A stretch of DNA of 64,000 bases from an uncultured Lachnospiraceae bacterium (GCA_947632515.1 CANRPO010000012.1:28088-92087); one strand, 5' to 3'. Shown: positions 8,708 to 18,277, counted from the first letter of the stretch. Numbers and translations: made by a program. The notes: generated by a model not told the origin, from the letters alone.

Positions 8708-10226
8708 AAACGGCGCTGCAAGGATGCTTTTTCCTGTCTCGCTCGTGCTGATCGCAATGGGAGTCCTTATGATCCCGGGCGCAGAAGGATATGTCCTGTT
8801 TGACGACAGCGGGAGCTACATTGAGATGGAGCGCTATATGGAAGGCGTTATGCCTGTCTATCCGCTGTTTCTCAGGCTGAATAAGGTGCTGTTCGGTGAG
8901 GGCCGCTATCTGCAGATCGTGATCGTGGAGCAGGCGCTGTTTGCCGGTGTGTGCGTCGCCGTCTTGACGGAGTTGATCCGCCGGCGGTTTGGCCTGCGAT
9001 ATTGGCAGGGGTTTTGTGTCTTCGCATTCCTTCTTTTGCCGTTTACCACAGATATGCCCGATGCAATGACGACGCAGGAGATCTTGACAGAGGGCATCGC
9101 CTATGCGGCATACTATCTGTTCTTTGCGCTGTATCTGGAGACGGCGTGGACGAAACGCAGGCGGTATGTGTTGTATTTGTTTTTGGTTACTCTGTTTTTG
9201 TCGTCGCTGCGCTCGCAGCTCCAGATCCTGTTCGGAGCGGACGGCATTCTCTTTTTCTATATTATGCTGACAGGGAGCGGCACGGCGCCTAAAAAGCGGA
9301 TGGCGCTCCGTGCGATAGCCGGGGCGGCCGGCTGTCTGTGCGTCAGTGTGATCGGCGTCTGGTGTACCAGCAGGATCAGCGTCGCCTATCAGGATAGGAT
9401 CGCACACTACACCGCAAAACTGCAGGCCGAGCTGAGTGCGGATTCTGCGGAGCGCGGAGCAGAGGAGAGCGCGGACGCGGAGCAGGGAGAGAGAGAGGAA
9501 GAACAGGAAAACAGAGCATCTGTGTCACAGTATGATTCGCTGATTTTTGCGCGGGGGATGTACGAGGCCGATTATGAGGATTATCTTCTGTTTGAGGATG
9601 AGCTTATGCAGCGGCTTTTCCTGCGCCTGTACGATACGGCAAAACAGAATGAGAGTCTGTATCCCTACGCGCGGCCGGGATTGTGGATGTGGAAGGATAT
9701 TGTAGGAGGGATCGGAGCGTCCGGCAGTAAGTGTTTCCAGACGCTGGCGGAATTCTACAAAAGTCTGCCTGAGTATGCGCAGCGGGACGATCTGCGGCTG
9801 ACTTGGCACGAGAGCGCCAAAGAGATCGGTCTGACGCTTTTGAAGGCTCATTGGGGCAGATTTTTGTATCACACGTTGCTGCTTTTACCGCAGGCGTTTA
9901 TCTGTACGGTGTTTTATCAGATCGAGAGCGTCTATCTGCTCTGCCATCTGGTCACCCTGTTTCTGTATGTCACCGCCGCCGCGATGATGATCTGGGCGTA
10001 TGCGGACAGAAAGACGGACAGGGCTTACGGGGAATTTATGGCGGCGGTGCTGGGGATCAATCTGATCATGATTTTTGCGCTCTCGCTTGTCTTTTTCGGA
10101 CAGCAGAGATATTTGGTGTACAATTTCGGTATCTTTTATGTTATTTATTTCCTGCTTGTATTGCAGTTGTGGGAGCGATACGGAAAAAATCGGGTGGCGA
10201 AATGGAAAGATCAAAAAGAGTCCTGA
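8700..10226 (+). CDS. Multi-pass GT-C-like membrane protein
   Basis: 508 residues with about ten hydrophobic segments. Asp35-Asp36 in LFDDSGSY lies just after the first helix, where GT-C enzymes that use polyprenyl-phosphate sugars keep their catalytic acids. A strongly acidic low-complexity loop near 240-270 (AEESADAEQGEREEEQEN) is probably extracytoplasmic. ATG 8700 is used; it overlaps the ABC gene. Its own 3' end overlaps the following GT2, which probably makes its lipid-linked donor. Likely role: adding a single sugar to the glycan outside the membrane. No family match firmer than GT-C shape. Confidence 0.7.
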   Translation: MNKNGAARMLFPVSLVLIAMGVLMIPGAEGYVLFDDSGSYIEMERYMEGVMPVYPLFLRLNKVLFGEGRYLQIVIVEQALFAGVCVAVLTELIRRRFGLRYWQGFCVFAFLLLPFTTDMPDAMTTQEILTEGIAYAAYYLFFALYLETAWTKRRRYVLYLFLVTLFLSSLRSQLQILFGADGILFFYIMLTGSGTAPKKRMALRAIAGAAGCLCVSVIGVWCTSRISVAYQDRIAHYTAKLQAELSADSAERGAEESADAEQGEREEEQENRASVSQYDSLIFARGMYEADYEDYLLFEDELMQRLFLRLYDTAKQNESLYPYARPGLWMWKDIVGGIGASGSKCFQTLAEFYKSLPEYAQRDDLRLTWHESAKEIGLTLLKAHWGRFLYHTLLLLPQAFICTVFYQIESVYLLCHLVTLFLYVTAAAMMIWAYADRKTDRAYGEFMAAVLGINLIMIFALSLVFFGQQRYLVYNFGIFYVIYFLLVLQLWERYGKNRVAKWKDQKES

Positions 10227-10921
10227 TCATCATTCCGGCTTACAATGAGGCGGAAAATATCGAGAAGGTGATCGATAATTTAACAGAGCATTTCCCGCAG
10301 TACGACTATGTGATCGTCAATGACGGCTCCACTGACGGGACAAAGCGGGTGTGCGCGGATCACGGCTATCAAGTCTTAAATCTGCCCATCAATATGGGGA
10401 TCGGGGGAGCCGTGCAGACGGGCTACCGCTATGCGAAGGAGAACGGTTACGATATGGCCGTGCAGATCGACGGGGACGGCCAGCACGATGTGGCGTTCTT
10501 GGAGGGGATGATCCGCCGCATGGAGGAAGAGCGGGCTGACTGTGTGATCGGTTCCCGTTTTGTGGAGAAAGAAGGGTTCCAATCGTCAGGATTGCGCAGG
10601 ATGGGCATTATGTTCTTAAGCTCCCTGGGATGGATATTGACAGGGGTGCGAGTGAAGGACATCACCAGCGGGTATAGACTCGTCAACCGCAGATTTATCT
10701 GCATTTTTGCGGACGACTATCCTGCGGATTACCCGGAGCCGGAGGCGATGGTCATTGCTGCCGTCCATGGAGGAAGGATCAGGGAATACCCTGTCGTCAT
10801 GCGGGAACGGGAGAACGGGACCAGCTCTATCACGCTCAAAAAGTCGGTCTACTATATGATCAAGGTATCGTTGGCAATGTTGATCCGAAGATTGAGTTTC
10901 GGAGTCAGGAGGCAGAAATGA
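10202..10921 (+). CDS. GT2 polyprenyl-phosphate sugar synthase (DPM1-like)
   Basis: 239 residues. The GT-A signatures of dolichyl/polyprenyl-phosphate hexose synthases are clear: IIIPAYNEAENIEKVI, IVNDGSTDGT, INMGIGGAVQTGYRYA, and the metal-binding DGDGQHD. It lacks the two C-terminal membrane helices of GtrB, which the adjacent DUF2304 protein may replace. The start ATG at 10202 overlaps the GT-C gene by 25 bases and the stop overlaps DUF2304 by 4, a tightly coupled trio. Product: probably a hexosyl-phosphate-undecaprenol used by the GT-C protein. Confidence 0.9.
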   Translation: MERSKRVLIIIPAYNEAENIEKVIDNLTEHFPQYDYVIVNDGSTDGTKRVCADHGYQVLNLPINMGIGGAVQTGYRYAKENGYDMAVQIDGDGQHDVAFLEGMIRRMEEERADCVIGSRFVEKEGFQSSGLRRMGIMFLSSLGWILTGVRVKDITSGYRLVNRRFICIFADDYPADYPEPEAMVIAAVHGGRIREYPVVMRERENGTSSITLKKSVYYMIKVSLAMLIRRLSFGVRRQK

Positions 10922-11325
10922 TCCCTCAAACTCTGCAGATCACGCTCTCGGTAGCGATCGTCTGCTACTTTATCATCATCCTCTATTATCTGAAAAAGAG
11001 AATGCTGGAGTTGAAATATACGCTCGTCTGGCTCGTGGCCGGGCTTGTCATGGGCATTATGATCTATTTCCCGGAGCTGCTTGTGTATTTTGTGGGCATA
11101 TTCGGTATTCAGAGCAACATGAACGGGCTGTACATTCTGTGCATCGGCTTTATTTTTATGATATTGATGACCCTGACTTCCATCGTTTCCAGGCAGCAGC
11201 TCAAACTCAGGATACTGATCCAGGAACTCAGCATGATGGAAAAGCGAGTCCGGGAACTGGAAGAACAGATTGGGAGCGAGCCGTCGGGGCCGGAGAAGAG
11301 CGATTATGGAAAAGATAGCGATTGA
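10918..11325 (+). CDS. DUF2304 small membrane protein
   Basis: 135 residues: three hydrophobic helices (residues ~5-25, 33-52, 68-90) then a charged, probably coiled-coil tail (QLKLRILIQELSMMEKRVRE). Sequence pattern and size match DUF2304, which is regularly encoded next to DPM1-like GT2 enzymes. It overlaps its GT2 partner by 4 bases, and its 3' end overlaps the next GT4 by 20. The likely role is a membrane anchor or activator of the GT2; this is inferred from gene order. Confidence 0.85.
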   Translation: MIPQTLQITLSVAIVCYFIIILYYLKKRMLELKYTLVWLVAGLVMGIMIYFPELLVYFVGIFGIQSNMNGLYILCIGFIFMILMTLTSIVSRQQLKLRILIQELSMMEKRVRELEEQIGSEPSGPEKSDYGKDSD

Positions 11326-12421
11326 TCTGTTGTGGCTGCGCCCGAGGCAGGTGGGCGGGACGGAATTTTATATCAGAAATCTTTTGGACGGGTTTCGGAA
11401 ACTGGAAGATACGTTTCATTTTGTATTGCTCGTCTCCAAGGATAACAGAGACACATTTGTGCACTACACGCGGGACGAGCGGTTTACTCTTCTCGAGACG
11501 GACGTCGTATCTGCCCATATTGGGAAACGGATTTTGTGGCAGTTTTTTTGCGAGAACCGTTTCCTGCGCAGGCATGGCATCCGCAGATGCTTTATCCCTG
11601 TGTACTGCAGGACGCTTACAAACGGCGGCATCGCCTATGTGAATACGATCCACGACCTGCAGGCGGCGCATTATCCCGGGTATCACCCGTTCTACGAGGT
11701 GGCGTACTCCAGACTGTGCTGGTGGCTGGACACTCATTTTTCGAAACATATCGTTGCCATTTCCGACTGGGTCAAACAGGATATTCAGACCAGATACCAT
11801 GTAAGCGGCGACCGCATCACGACCATCTACAACCCGATCGTGGCGGACAGATCGCAGACCATAGATTTTGCGGTGCTGCAGGAAAAATATGATCTGGAGG
11901 AGCACGGGTATTATTACACGGTGTCCCAGATGATACCCCACAAGAACCTCGGGACACTGTTGGAAGTCATGAGACAGATCAAGGAGCGCGGCATCGATCT
12001 GCCGCATAAACTTTTGATCTCTGGCGTGAACAGCGCGGCCGGACAGGAGGTAGAGCGGCAGATCCGGGAGAGCGGGCTGGAGAGCGAAGTGATCCTGACG
12101 GGCTTTGTGGAGAATGCGGAGCGCAATACCCTGTATGCGCACTGTAGGGCATTTCTGTTTCCGAGCGTCTTCGAAGGGTTCGGCATGCCGCCCGTGGAGG
12201 CCATGCTTTTTGGCAGTGTGGTGATCACAACGGACAGGAGCAGTATACCGGAAGTGACACAGGGGAAAGCGAACTATGTCAATGCCCCCTATGACGCGGA
12301 GGCGTGGATCAGGGCTATGAGACAACCGCAGAATCGCATTGCGGAGGTTGACTTTGACAGATACGATCAGATGAAACTGGCGAGACAGTATCTGGAGCTG
12401 CTGCTGCGGCAGTTGGGGTGA
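11306..12421 (+). CDS. GT4 glycosyltransferase (mannosyltransferase-like)
   Basis: 371 residues. MEKIAIDLLWLRPRQVGGTE is a typical GT4 opening with the Gly-Gly acceptor loop. The donor half shows YYTVSQMIPHKNLGTLLEV and the diagnostic FPSVFEGFGMPPVEAM, the closest match here to classical mannosyl/rhamnosyl GT4 enzymes. ATG 11306 is preferred over a 5' extension to 11270 because CGGAGAAGAG lies just upstream and the family starts here. Last gene of the first operon: it runs tail-to-tail, 2 bases apart, into the minus-strand gene. Confidence 0.9.
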   Translation: MEKIAIDLLWLRPRQVGGTEFYIRNLLDGFRKLEDTFHFVLLVSKDNRDTFVHYTRDERFTLLETDVVSAHIGKRILWQFFCENRFLRRHGIRRCFIPVYCRTLTNGGIAYVNTIHDLQAAHYPGYHPFYEVAYSRLCWWLDTHFSKHIVAISDWVKQDIQTRYHVSGDRITTIYNPIVADRSQTIDFAVLQEKYDLEEHGYYYTVSQMIPHKNLGTLLEVMRQIKERGIDLPHKLLISGVNSAAGQEVERQIRESGLESEVILTGFVENAERNTLYAHCRAFLFPSVFEGFGMPPVEAMLFGSVVITTDRSSIPEVTQGKANYVNAPYDAEAWIRAMRQPQNRIAEVDFDRYDQMKLARQYLELLLRQLG

Positions 12422-12423
12422 CG

Positions 12424-13791
12424 TCAGCCGTACACCATGATGTGGCGGATGATCTGCAAGATGTTAAAGAGCGCGCCCAGCACCGCGAAAGTGTAGAAAG
12501 AAACTTGGGAGAGGCGGCTTTTCAGAAGAGCAAATCGATTGACCAGAATATAGGTGCAGAATATGGCGGAAAAATAGAAGTAGGCCGCAACACGCATGAT
12601 GGAGGCGGACACGGTCGTCGTGAAACCGAGGATCGTTTCGGGGAACAGGCCGACCACCAGCAGCGTACCCACTAAAATCCACGACAGAGTAGAAAAGTCC
12701 GTCAGAAACGCCAGCAGATAACACATGGCGGCTACCATGAGCAGAGCCGATACCATCACACAGTATTGCTCCGCTTTCGGACATGTCTTAAACAGCGCGT
12801 CTGGATAGACATAGCTCAATGTCCGGTTGGGGACAGTATATTGAAAGAAGACATAGCCTGTCCAGAAAATGTCGAGAGAGAGCGGGATGAGAGAGATCAG
12901 TTCGGGTACGCAGAAACGGGAGCACTTGCGGAACGTACAGACCGCCAACGTCACACAGAACGTGAACAGGATGATATTCGGCACGGAGACGAAGTGGTAA
13001 AAGGCGGTGTTGACACCCATGCGGATATGGCCGCCGAAAGACATGTGCAATAGTTCCGCCGTGTCGTGAAATCTGGCATCCTCAATATTGCGTACCCTGT
13101 TGCCGGGAGACAGTATGAGCAGGGCGAGGTTGAGCAGGACGCCGATCATACCCTCCGCGAATAATATGCGAAAACCGTGGCTTTTGGTCTTGCAGGCCGC
13201 ATAGATCGCGAGAAAGAGGACGAGGAGGATGACGGAGTGCAGATAATAGTTGGCGGCAAACGTGACGGCCGCAAAAAACAGTAAATAAGTGGCGGGTTTT
13301 ACCGTTGCTTTTCTTGAAGAGGACAGCAGGGTATACAGCGCGTAGAAAAACATGGCGAAAGGCCATGCGTAAGCGATCGTGGTAGTCAGCCAGCCGGCGG
13401 TCGCAAAGATGGAGTAAGGGAAATTGAGGAACAGGAGCATCGACCAGATCTTAAAAGAACTGTCCGGTTCCGATGTGCGCAACAGAAGATGTACGATCCG
13501 TGTAAAAAAGTGATAGATCAAGGCGATCATGATCACGTCTATGATCTTCCAGACAATATTGGGAAGAGCGCCCATAACAGCCTCCGTACCGATCAGAATG
13601 ACTGTAGAGCCCCAAGATTCATAGAAAGAGCACAGATAGGAAAAAAGATGATAATCCCAGCTCTTTAGTACGGTCAGCTGGTTCGCGTCATCCCAGTAGT
13701 CCGTGTGCATAAAGAGATGCAGTATGCCGTAGATGAACATGATCAGAATGTAATCATAATATTTGCACCACAGGGATTGGGCTTTTTCCAT
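12424..13791 (-). CDS. Multi-pass membrane protein, GT-C/DUF6056-like, only minus-strand gene
   Basis: 455 residues, about ten membrane helices. Asp34-Asp35 in HTDYWDDANQLT follows the first helix as in GT-C glycosyltransferases; the overall pattern resembles DUF6056 proteins and the plus-strand gene at 28948. The start at 13791 is preferred over 13815 because GGAAAGG precedes it at a normal distance. It faces away from the operon at 13897, so their promoters share 13792-13896; TTGACA-18-TAGACT on the minus strand is a weak candidate. The opposite orientation suggests independent expression or separate acquisition. Substrate unknown. Confidence 0.72.
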   Translation of the reverse strand: MEKAQSLWCKYYDYILIMFIYGILHLFMHTDYWDDANQLTVLKSWDYHLFSYLCSFYESWGSTVILIGTEAVMGALPNIVWKIIDVIMIALIYHFFTRIVHLLLRTSEPDSSFKIWSMLLFLNFPYSIFATAGWLTTTIAYAWPFAMFFYALYTLLSSSRKATVKPATYLLFFAAVTFAANYYLHSVILLVLFLAIYAACKTKSHGFRILFAEGMIGVLLNLALLILSPGNRVRNIEDARFHDTAELLHMSFGGHIRMGVNTAFYHFVSVPNIILFTFCVTLAVCTFRKCSRFCVPELISLIPLSLDIFWTGYVFFQYTVPNRTLSYVYPDALFKTCPKAEQYCVMVSALLMVAAMCYLLAFLTDFSTLSWILVGTLLVVGLFPETILGFTTTVSASIMRVAAYFYFSAIFCTYILVNRFALLKSRLSQVSFYTFAVLGALFNILQIIRHIMVYG

Positions 13792-13857
13792 GACAGACGG
13801 CCTTTCCGGAATCATTAAAACAATAGCAGCACTTTATTCAGTAGTCTACTATATGCA

Positions 13858-13886
13858 TTGAGAAATTGTCAATGGTGTGGTATACT
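13858..13886 (+). promoter_or_regulatory. Sigma-A-type promoter with extended -10
   Basis: -35 TTGAGA (13858-13863), exactly 17 bases, then -10 TATACT (13881-13886) preceded by TG at 13878-13879 (extended -10). It lies in the gap between the divergent genes. The predicted transcript start is near 13893, only about 4 bases before the ATG at 13897, and no Shine-Dalgarno sequence is present there, implying a leaderless or near-leaderless message. Confidence 0.7.
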
Positions 13887-13896
13887 TTTCAATATT

Positions 13897-14823
13897 ATGG
13901 GAAAAGAAATAAGCGTTATTTTAGTGAACTATAACGGAAGAGAATATAACGATCGCTGTATTGAGTCCCTGTTACGCAGTACGGTATCGGCCTGCATACA
14001 GATCGTAGTGGTGGATAACGCCTCCACAGACGGCTCTCTCGAGGCTCTCAGGGCGAGATGGGATGAGGAAGACAGAATACATGTGATCTCGTTGGATCAA
14101 AATTATGGATTTTCCAAGGCGAACAACGAGGGGATTCGATGGTCTTTGGAACAGGGGATCGACAGATTCCTGCTGTTGAATAACGACACGGAGATCGCGC
14201 CGGAGGCCATAGAGCGAATGCTGGCATATCAGCGTGACAGGGGCGGGATCGTCGTCCCGAAGGTTCTCTATGCGGATGGAACAGATACGATCTGGTGCGC
14301 GGGCGGCGATTTTACGCCGATCGTCAAGAAGGCCATGCAGCGCGGCCTCAATCAGAAAGATCGGGGACAGTTTGATAAGAGCGGCGTCTGCGGGTTCGCC
14401 AACGGCTGCGCCATGCTTTTGTCCAAAGAGATCACAGAGAAGATCGGTTTTCTCGATGAAAGATTTTTTCTGTACTATGAAGATACCGAGTACAGTATGC
14501 GCGCCGCAGAACACGGGGTCCCTATTCTGTACTGCGCGGACGCGGTCGTCCGGCACAAGGTCAACGGTTCCACCAAGGGCAATGAAAAGCCTGCAAATGC
14601 CTACTATATCACGAGGAACTGGCTGTTGTGCAACAGGCTGCATATGCACAGAGAAGGGCGCATAAGCGTCAGATTTTTGGTTTTTGCAGTCTATTTTATC
14701 TGCAATCGGCTCGCGTGGATGTTCATCTGGCTGGCGCGGGGCAAGGGCGCGATGTGTATAGGGGCGTTTAGGGGAATCAGGGACTTCTATAATGGAACAT
14801 GGGGGAAATATGCAGAGCCTTGA
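13897..14823 (+). CDS. GT2 glycosyltransferase (rhamnosyltransferase WbbL-like)
   Basis: 308 residues. GT-A features: ISVILVNYNGREYN, VVVDNASTDGS, LDQNYGFSKANNEGI and LLLNNDTEI, the last replacing D-x-D as in the WbbL rhamnosyltransferase subgroup; FFLYYEDTEYSMRA matches the catalytic ED region. Members usually transfer rhamnose or related deoxysugars to a lipid-linked acceptor. The frame stays open upstream to 13858, but that is the -35 element, so ATG 13897 is the first sensible start although it has no ribosome binding site. First gene of the second plus-strand operon. Confidence 0.88.
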   Translation: MGKEISVILVNYNGREYNDRCIESLLRSTVSACIQIVVVDNASTDGSLEALRARWDEEDRIHVISLDQNYGFSKANNEGIRWSLEQGIDRFLLLNNDTEIAPEAIERMLAYQRDRGGIVVPKVLYADGTDTIWCAGGDFTPIVKKAMQRGLNQKDRGQFDKSGVCGFANGCAMLLSKEITEKIGFLDERFFLYYEDTEYSMRAAEHGVPILYCADAVVRHKVNGSTKGNEKPANAYYITRNWLLCNRLHMHREGRISVRFLVFAVYFICNRLAWMFIWLARGKGAMCIGAFRGIRDFYNGTWGKYAEP

Positions 14824-14844
14824 TCGGTTTAAGAGGAATACAAC

Positions 14845-15897
14845 GTGAAAAAAATGTTATATATTATGGGGGTTGAATGGGGATGGATCTTTCAGCGCCC
14901 GCAAGTGCTGGCGCTTGCCTTGGAGAAAGACTATGAGGTGACGGTCGTCTGTCCGAAACAGCCGATCCATGCGAAACGTCAAAACAATGCGCAGCCGGGG
15001 AAACTGATCACGCTTTTTCAAATTCCTTTTCAGGAAAAGAACCGTTTGCTCGGAGCGGTGGCGAGAAAACTGCACACGGCCAAGCTGGGAGATATGTCGA
15101 AGTACGATTTGATATGGGTAGGTTATCCATTGTTCGGAAGATATATTCCCGAGAACTATAAGGGGACAGTCATCTACGACTGCATGGACAATTTTGAGGC
15201 TCTGTACCCTGATCGGAGGGAGAAAAATCTGCGCAGAGTCTGCGAGGAAGAGAAACGGTTATTGAAACGGGCGAATGTTGTTTTTGTTTCCAGCCTGAAG
15301 TTGAAGGAAAAACTGCTGTCGCTGTGTCCCGGTAAAAATATTACGCTCATCCGGAACGGATACAGCAATATCGCGGTGTCGGAGCCGAAGGCGGGATGCC
15401 GGAAAGATCAGTATACGCTGGGTTACATCGGTACGATATCCAAGTGGTTCGATAATGGGATCGTGGAAGAGAGTCTGTCCAAGATACCGGGTATCAGATA
15501 TGATCTGGCCGGTCCGATTGCGGATCATCAAGTCATACAGAATGCGCGGGTCGTATACAGCGGGGTGATCGAACACAGTAAATTGGGAACGCATGTGCGG
15601 GAACTGGACTGCTTGATCATGCCCTTTCGGATCAATGAGATTATTTTGTATGTGGATCCCGTAAAACTGTACGAATATATTGCATGGGGAAAGTGCATCA
15701 TCGCGTCATGGTATCCTGAGATCGACCGATTCAAGGATTTTGTGTATTTCTATCGCGATGAGGAAGGGTATTGTAAGCTTGTCGATAAACTGTGTGTCGA
15801 AGGATTCCCCGCAAAGTATACGAAGGAAATGCAGCGGCAGTTTTTGGAAGAAAACACATGGGATGCCAGGGTCAGAGCGATCCAAAAATGCCTGTAG
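14845..15897 (+). CDS. TuaH-like GT-B glycosyltransferase
   Basis: 350 residues. The opening MLYIMGVEWGWIFQRPQVLA and the YDCMDNFEALYP block match TuaH-type enzymes (teichuronic acid locus of Bacillus) and related family 1/4 transferases. The C-terminal donor half (GYIGTISKWFDNGIVEE, DCLIMPFRINEII, KLYEYIAWGKCII) is shorter than in classical GT4. The GTG at 14845 is chosen because AAGAGG lies 8 bases upstream; the ATG at 14854 would be too far. Cytoplasmic; sugar unknown. Confidence 0.82.
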   Translation: MKKMLYIMGVEWGWIFQRPQVLALALEKDYEVTVVCPKQPIHAKRQNNAQPGKLITLFQIPFQEKNRLLGAVARKLHTAKLGDMSKYDLIWVGYPLFGRYIPENYKGTVIYDCMDNFEALYPDRREKNLRRVCEEEKRLLKRANVVFVSSLKLKEKLLSLCPGKNITLIRNGYSNIAVSEPKAGCRKDQYTLGYIGTISKWFDNGIVEESLSKIPGIRYDLAGPIADHQVIQNARVVYSGVIEHSKLGTHVRELDCLIMPFRINEIILYVDPVKLYEYIAWGKCIIASWYPEIDRFKDFVYFYRDEEGYCKLVDKLCVEGFPAKYTKEMQRQFLEENTWDARVRAIQKCL

Positions 15898-15932
15898 CGT
15901 ATTTTCGGAAGATAGAAAAGGAAGTTTTTCTT

Positions 15933-17057
15933 ATGGATAAAATAAAGGTCATGAGTGTGTTTGGCACTAGGCCGGAGGCAATCAAAATGTGCCCGCTGGT
16001 CAAAAAAATGCGAGAGTATGAGCAGATAGAGAGCGTGGTGTGCCTGACCGGACAGCACAGAGAAATGTTGCAGCAGGTCATTGATATTTTTCAGGTCAAA
16101 GAAGATTACAACCTGCACATCATGAAACCGTCTCAGACATTGACGTCGATCACGACGGATGTGCTTACTCTCATGGGGCCCGTACTGGAGAAGGAAAAGC
16201 CGGATATCGTGCTGGTGCACGGTGATACGACGACCTCCTTTGCAGTGGCGCTTGCCGCATACTATCAGCAGATACCCGTTGGGCATGTGGAGGCAGGACT
16301 GCGGACGTATGACAAATATGCACCCTTTCCTGAGGAAATGAACCGAACGCTGACCAGCAGGATCGCAGATCTTCATTTTGCGCCGACGGAGGCAAACAAA
16401 GAGTGTCTTGCCAGAGAGAACATAGAGAAGAACGTATTTGTAACAGGAAATACAGTGATCGATGCGCTGCAGACGACGATCCTGAGAGATTACAAGTATA
16501 AAAGCCCTGAGTTGATCCGCATTCTGAATGATATGCGTGAAAGAATATTGCTCGTGACGGCACATCGCCGGGAAAACTGGGGGCAACCCTTGCGAAATAT
16601 CTGTGAGGCGTTGTGTGAGATCGCAGAACGCTACGAAGACGTGGCGGTGATCTATCCGGTGCATCTGAACCCAAAGGTGCGGGATACGGTCTTTGAAATC
16701 TTGGGAAACAGGGAACGCATTCATCTCATTGATCCGATAGATGTGGAAGATATGCACAATCTGATGGCAAAGAGTTATTTGGTCGTCACTGATTCCGGCG
16801 GCATACAGGAGGAGGCCCCGTCCTGCGGCGTTCCGGTGGTGGTGCTGCGCAACGAGACGGAACGGCAGGAGGCGATCGAGGCAGGGACAGTAAGATTGGC
16901 GGGAACAGATAAAAAAAAGATTTTCCGGGAGATAAGCGCTTTGTTGGAGAATCAGGAGCAGTATGATCGAATGGCGGAGGCGATCAATCCGTACGGTGAC
17001 GGACATGCGTCCGAACGGATCATACGGGCGATCCTTCAGTATTTTGGCGTACGTTAG
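15933..17057 (+). CDS. wecB: UDP-N-acetylglucosamine 2-epimerase (non-hydrolysing)
   Basis: 374 residues, normal family length. It interconverts UDP-GlcNAc and UDP-ManNAc. Signatures: SVFGTRPEAIKMCPL at the start, VHGDTTTSFAVALAA, GHVEAGLRT, PFPEEMNR, VTAHRRENWG, and TDSGGIQEEAPSCGVPVV near the UDP site. The frame is open upstream, but the family start is ATG 15933, with AAAAGGAAG just before it. Its product would feed the WecG/TagA domain at the left edge. A run of eight A (16911-16918) sits in the coding region but is unremarkable. Confidence 0.96.
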   Translation: MDKIKVMSVFGTRPEAIKMCPLVKKMREYEQIESVVCLTGQHREMLQQVIDIFQVKEDYNLHIMKPSQTLTSITTDVLTLMGPVLEKEKPDIVLVHGDTTTSFAVALAAYYQQIPVGHVEAGLRTYDKYAPFPEEMNRTLTSRIADLHFAPTEANKECLARENIEKNVFVTGNTVIDALQTTILRDYKYKSPELIRILNDMRERILLVTAHRRENWGQPLRNICEALCEIAERYEDVAVIYPVHLNPKVRDTVFEILGNRERIHLIDPIDVEDMHNLMAKSYLVVTDSGGIQEEAPSCGVPVVVLRNETERQEAIEAGTVRLAGTDKKKIFREISALLENQEQYDRMAEAINPYGDGHASERIIRAILQYFGVR

Positions 17058-17101
17058 ATCGTACATGCGTTTGCGGTCTGCACGCGGTGAAGAGGTTGAA
17101 A

Positions 17102-18277
17102 ATGGCAAAGATAGGAATGATCACAAGTTCTCTGTTTGCGTGCGGCGGTGAGGAGAGGGTCGTATCGCTGATAGCGAATGAACTGTCCAAATATCATGAC
17201 ATTACGATATACACATACGAGAGCCGACGTCCGGAGGGCGGTAATCGAAACGACTATGTCCTGTCTGAAAAGATCCGCGTGGAAGAAGTTTTGGCTCCGC
17301 AGGAGATATTTTTCAGGCATGTGGTGAAGGTGCTGTACAATCTGACCGGGATGACGGCGGGGCCGCTCTCGCAAACTCTTTTAAAATGGGCCTTTTATCC
17401 GGCAAGCCATCTGGACGAGTGGACGGAGCGGATCAACCGGGAGCAATACGACCTGATGATAGCAGTCTCGGGAGCGAATACGATACTGCTGGGCTATATT
17501 GCGGACAGGATAAACGCCCGCTGTATCAGCTGGGAGCACAGCTCATATGAGGGCTATTTCGACAGGCGGACAGGCTATTACAGGAACCGCGTCAAGGCGT
17601 ACAAGGAGTGCGCGGCGAGACTGAAAACGCGGGTTGTCCTAAATCAGGACATAGCAGATAAATTTGCGTCAAGGCTTGGCCTTAGCGCGAAGATCATCCC
17701 TAACCCCAAGAGTTTTACGAGCGAACGGAAAGCCGATATGGGCAGCCAATGTTTTGTCACCTGCGGCAGGGTGGAGAGGGAAAAGGGATATGACGATCTG
17801 ATAGAGGCGTTTGCGGAATTTGATAAGACAAATGCCAAGTGGAAATTGCTGATCATCGGCGGCGGAAGTATGGAGGAAAAACTTCGAACTCTGGCCAAAG
17901 AGAGAGGCGTTTCAGACAAGGTCGCGATCACGGGATATATTCATGAAGTACAGGAAAATCTGCTGAAAGGCTCGGTCTTTATAATGACCTCCAGATGGGA
18001 GGGCTTTCCCATGACCGTCACGGAGGCTCTGGAAATGGGACTGCCGGTGATCGCTTACGATATTCCCGCCATGCAGCCGTTAGTTACGGATGGGGTGGAA
18101 GGTAAAATTGTGCCGGCATTTGAGCGACCGCGGCTTGTAGAGGCGATGGAAGAACTGGCGCAGAGTGAAGATCTGAGACGCAGAATGTCCGGGAAAGCCT
18201 TGGAGAAGGCAGAGACTTTGCAGCCCGGACAGATTGTAAAGCAGTGGCTTGCTCTGATCGATGAAGCTCTGCGTTGA
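17102..18277 (+). CDS. GT4 glycosyltransferase
   Basis: 391 residues. MAKIGMITSSLFACGGEERV is the Gly-Gly loop opening of GT4 enzymes such as those adding GalNAc or galactose in capsule loci. The donor half has CGRVEREKGYDDLIEAF and TSRWEGFPMTVTEALEMGLPV. SWEHSSYEGYF in the middle is also typical. ATG 17102 is preferred to GTG 17087 because AAGAGG is then 6 bases upstream. Soluble, cytoplasmic. Donor not determinable. Confidence 0.88.
   Translation: MAKIGMITSSLFACGGEERVVSLIANELSKYHDITIYTYESRRPEGGNRNDYVLSEKIRVEEVLAPQEIFFRHVVKVLYNLTGMTAGPLSQTLLKWAFYPASHLDEWTERINREQYDLMIAVSGANTILLGYIADRINARCISWEHSSYEGYFDRRTGYYRNRVKAYKECAARLKTRVVLNQDIADKFASRLGLSAKIIPNPKSFTSERKADMGSQCFVTCGRVEREKGYDDLIEAFAEFDKTNAKWKLLIIGGGSMEEKLRTLAKERGVSDKVAITGYIHEVQENLLKGSVFIMTSRWEGFPMTVTEALEMGLPVIAYDIPAMQPLVTDGVEGKIVPAFERPRLVEAMEELAQSEDLRRRMSGKALEKAETLQPGQIVKQWLALIDEALR

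Noticed and set aside
16911..16918. Run of eight A in wecB as a slippage site
   Set aside because: Lys codons commonly create such runs in A-rich DNA; single and not part of a pattern.
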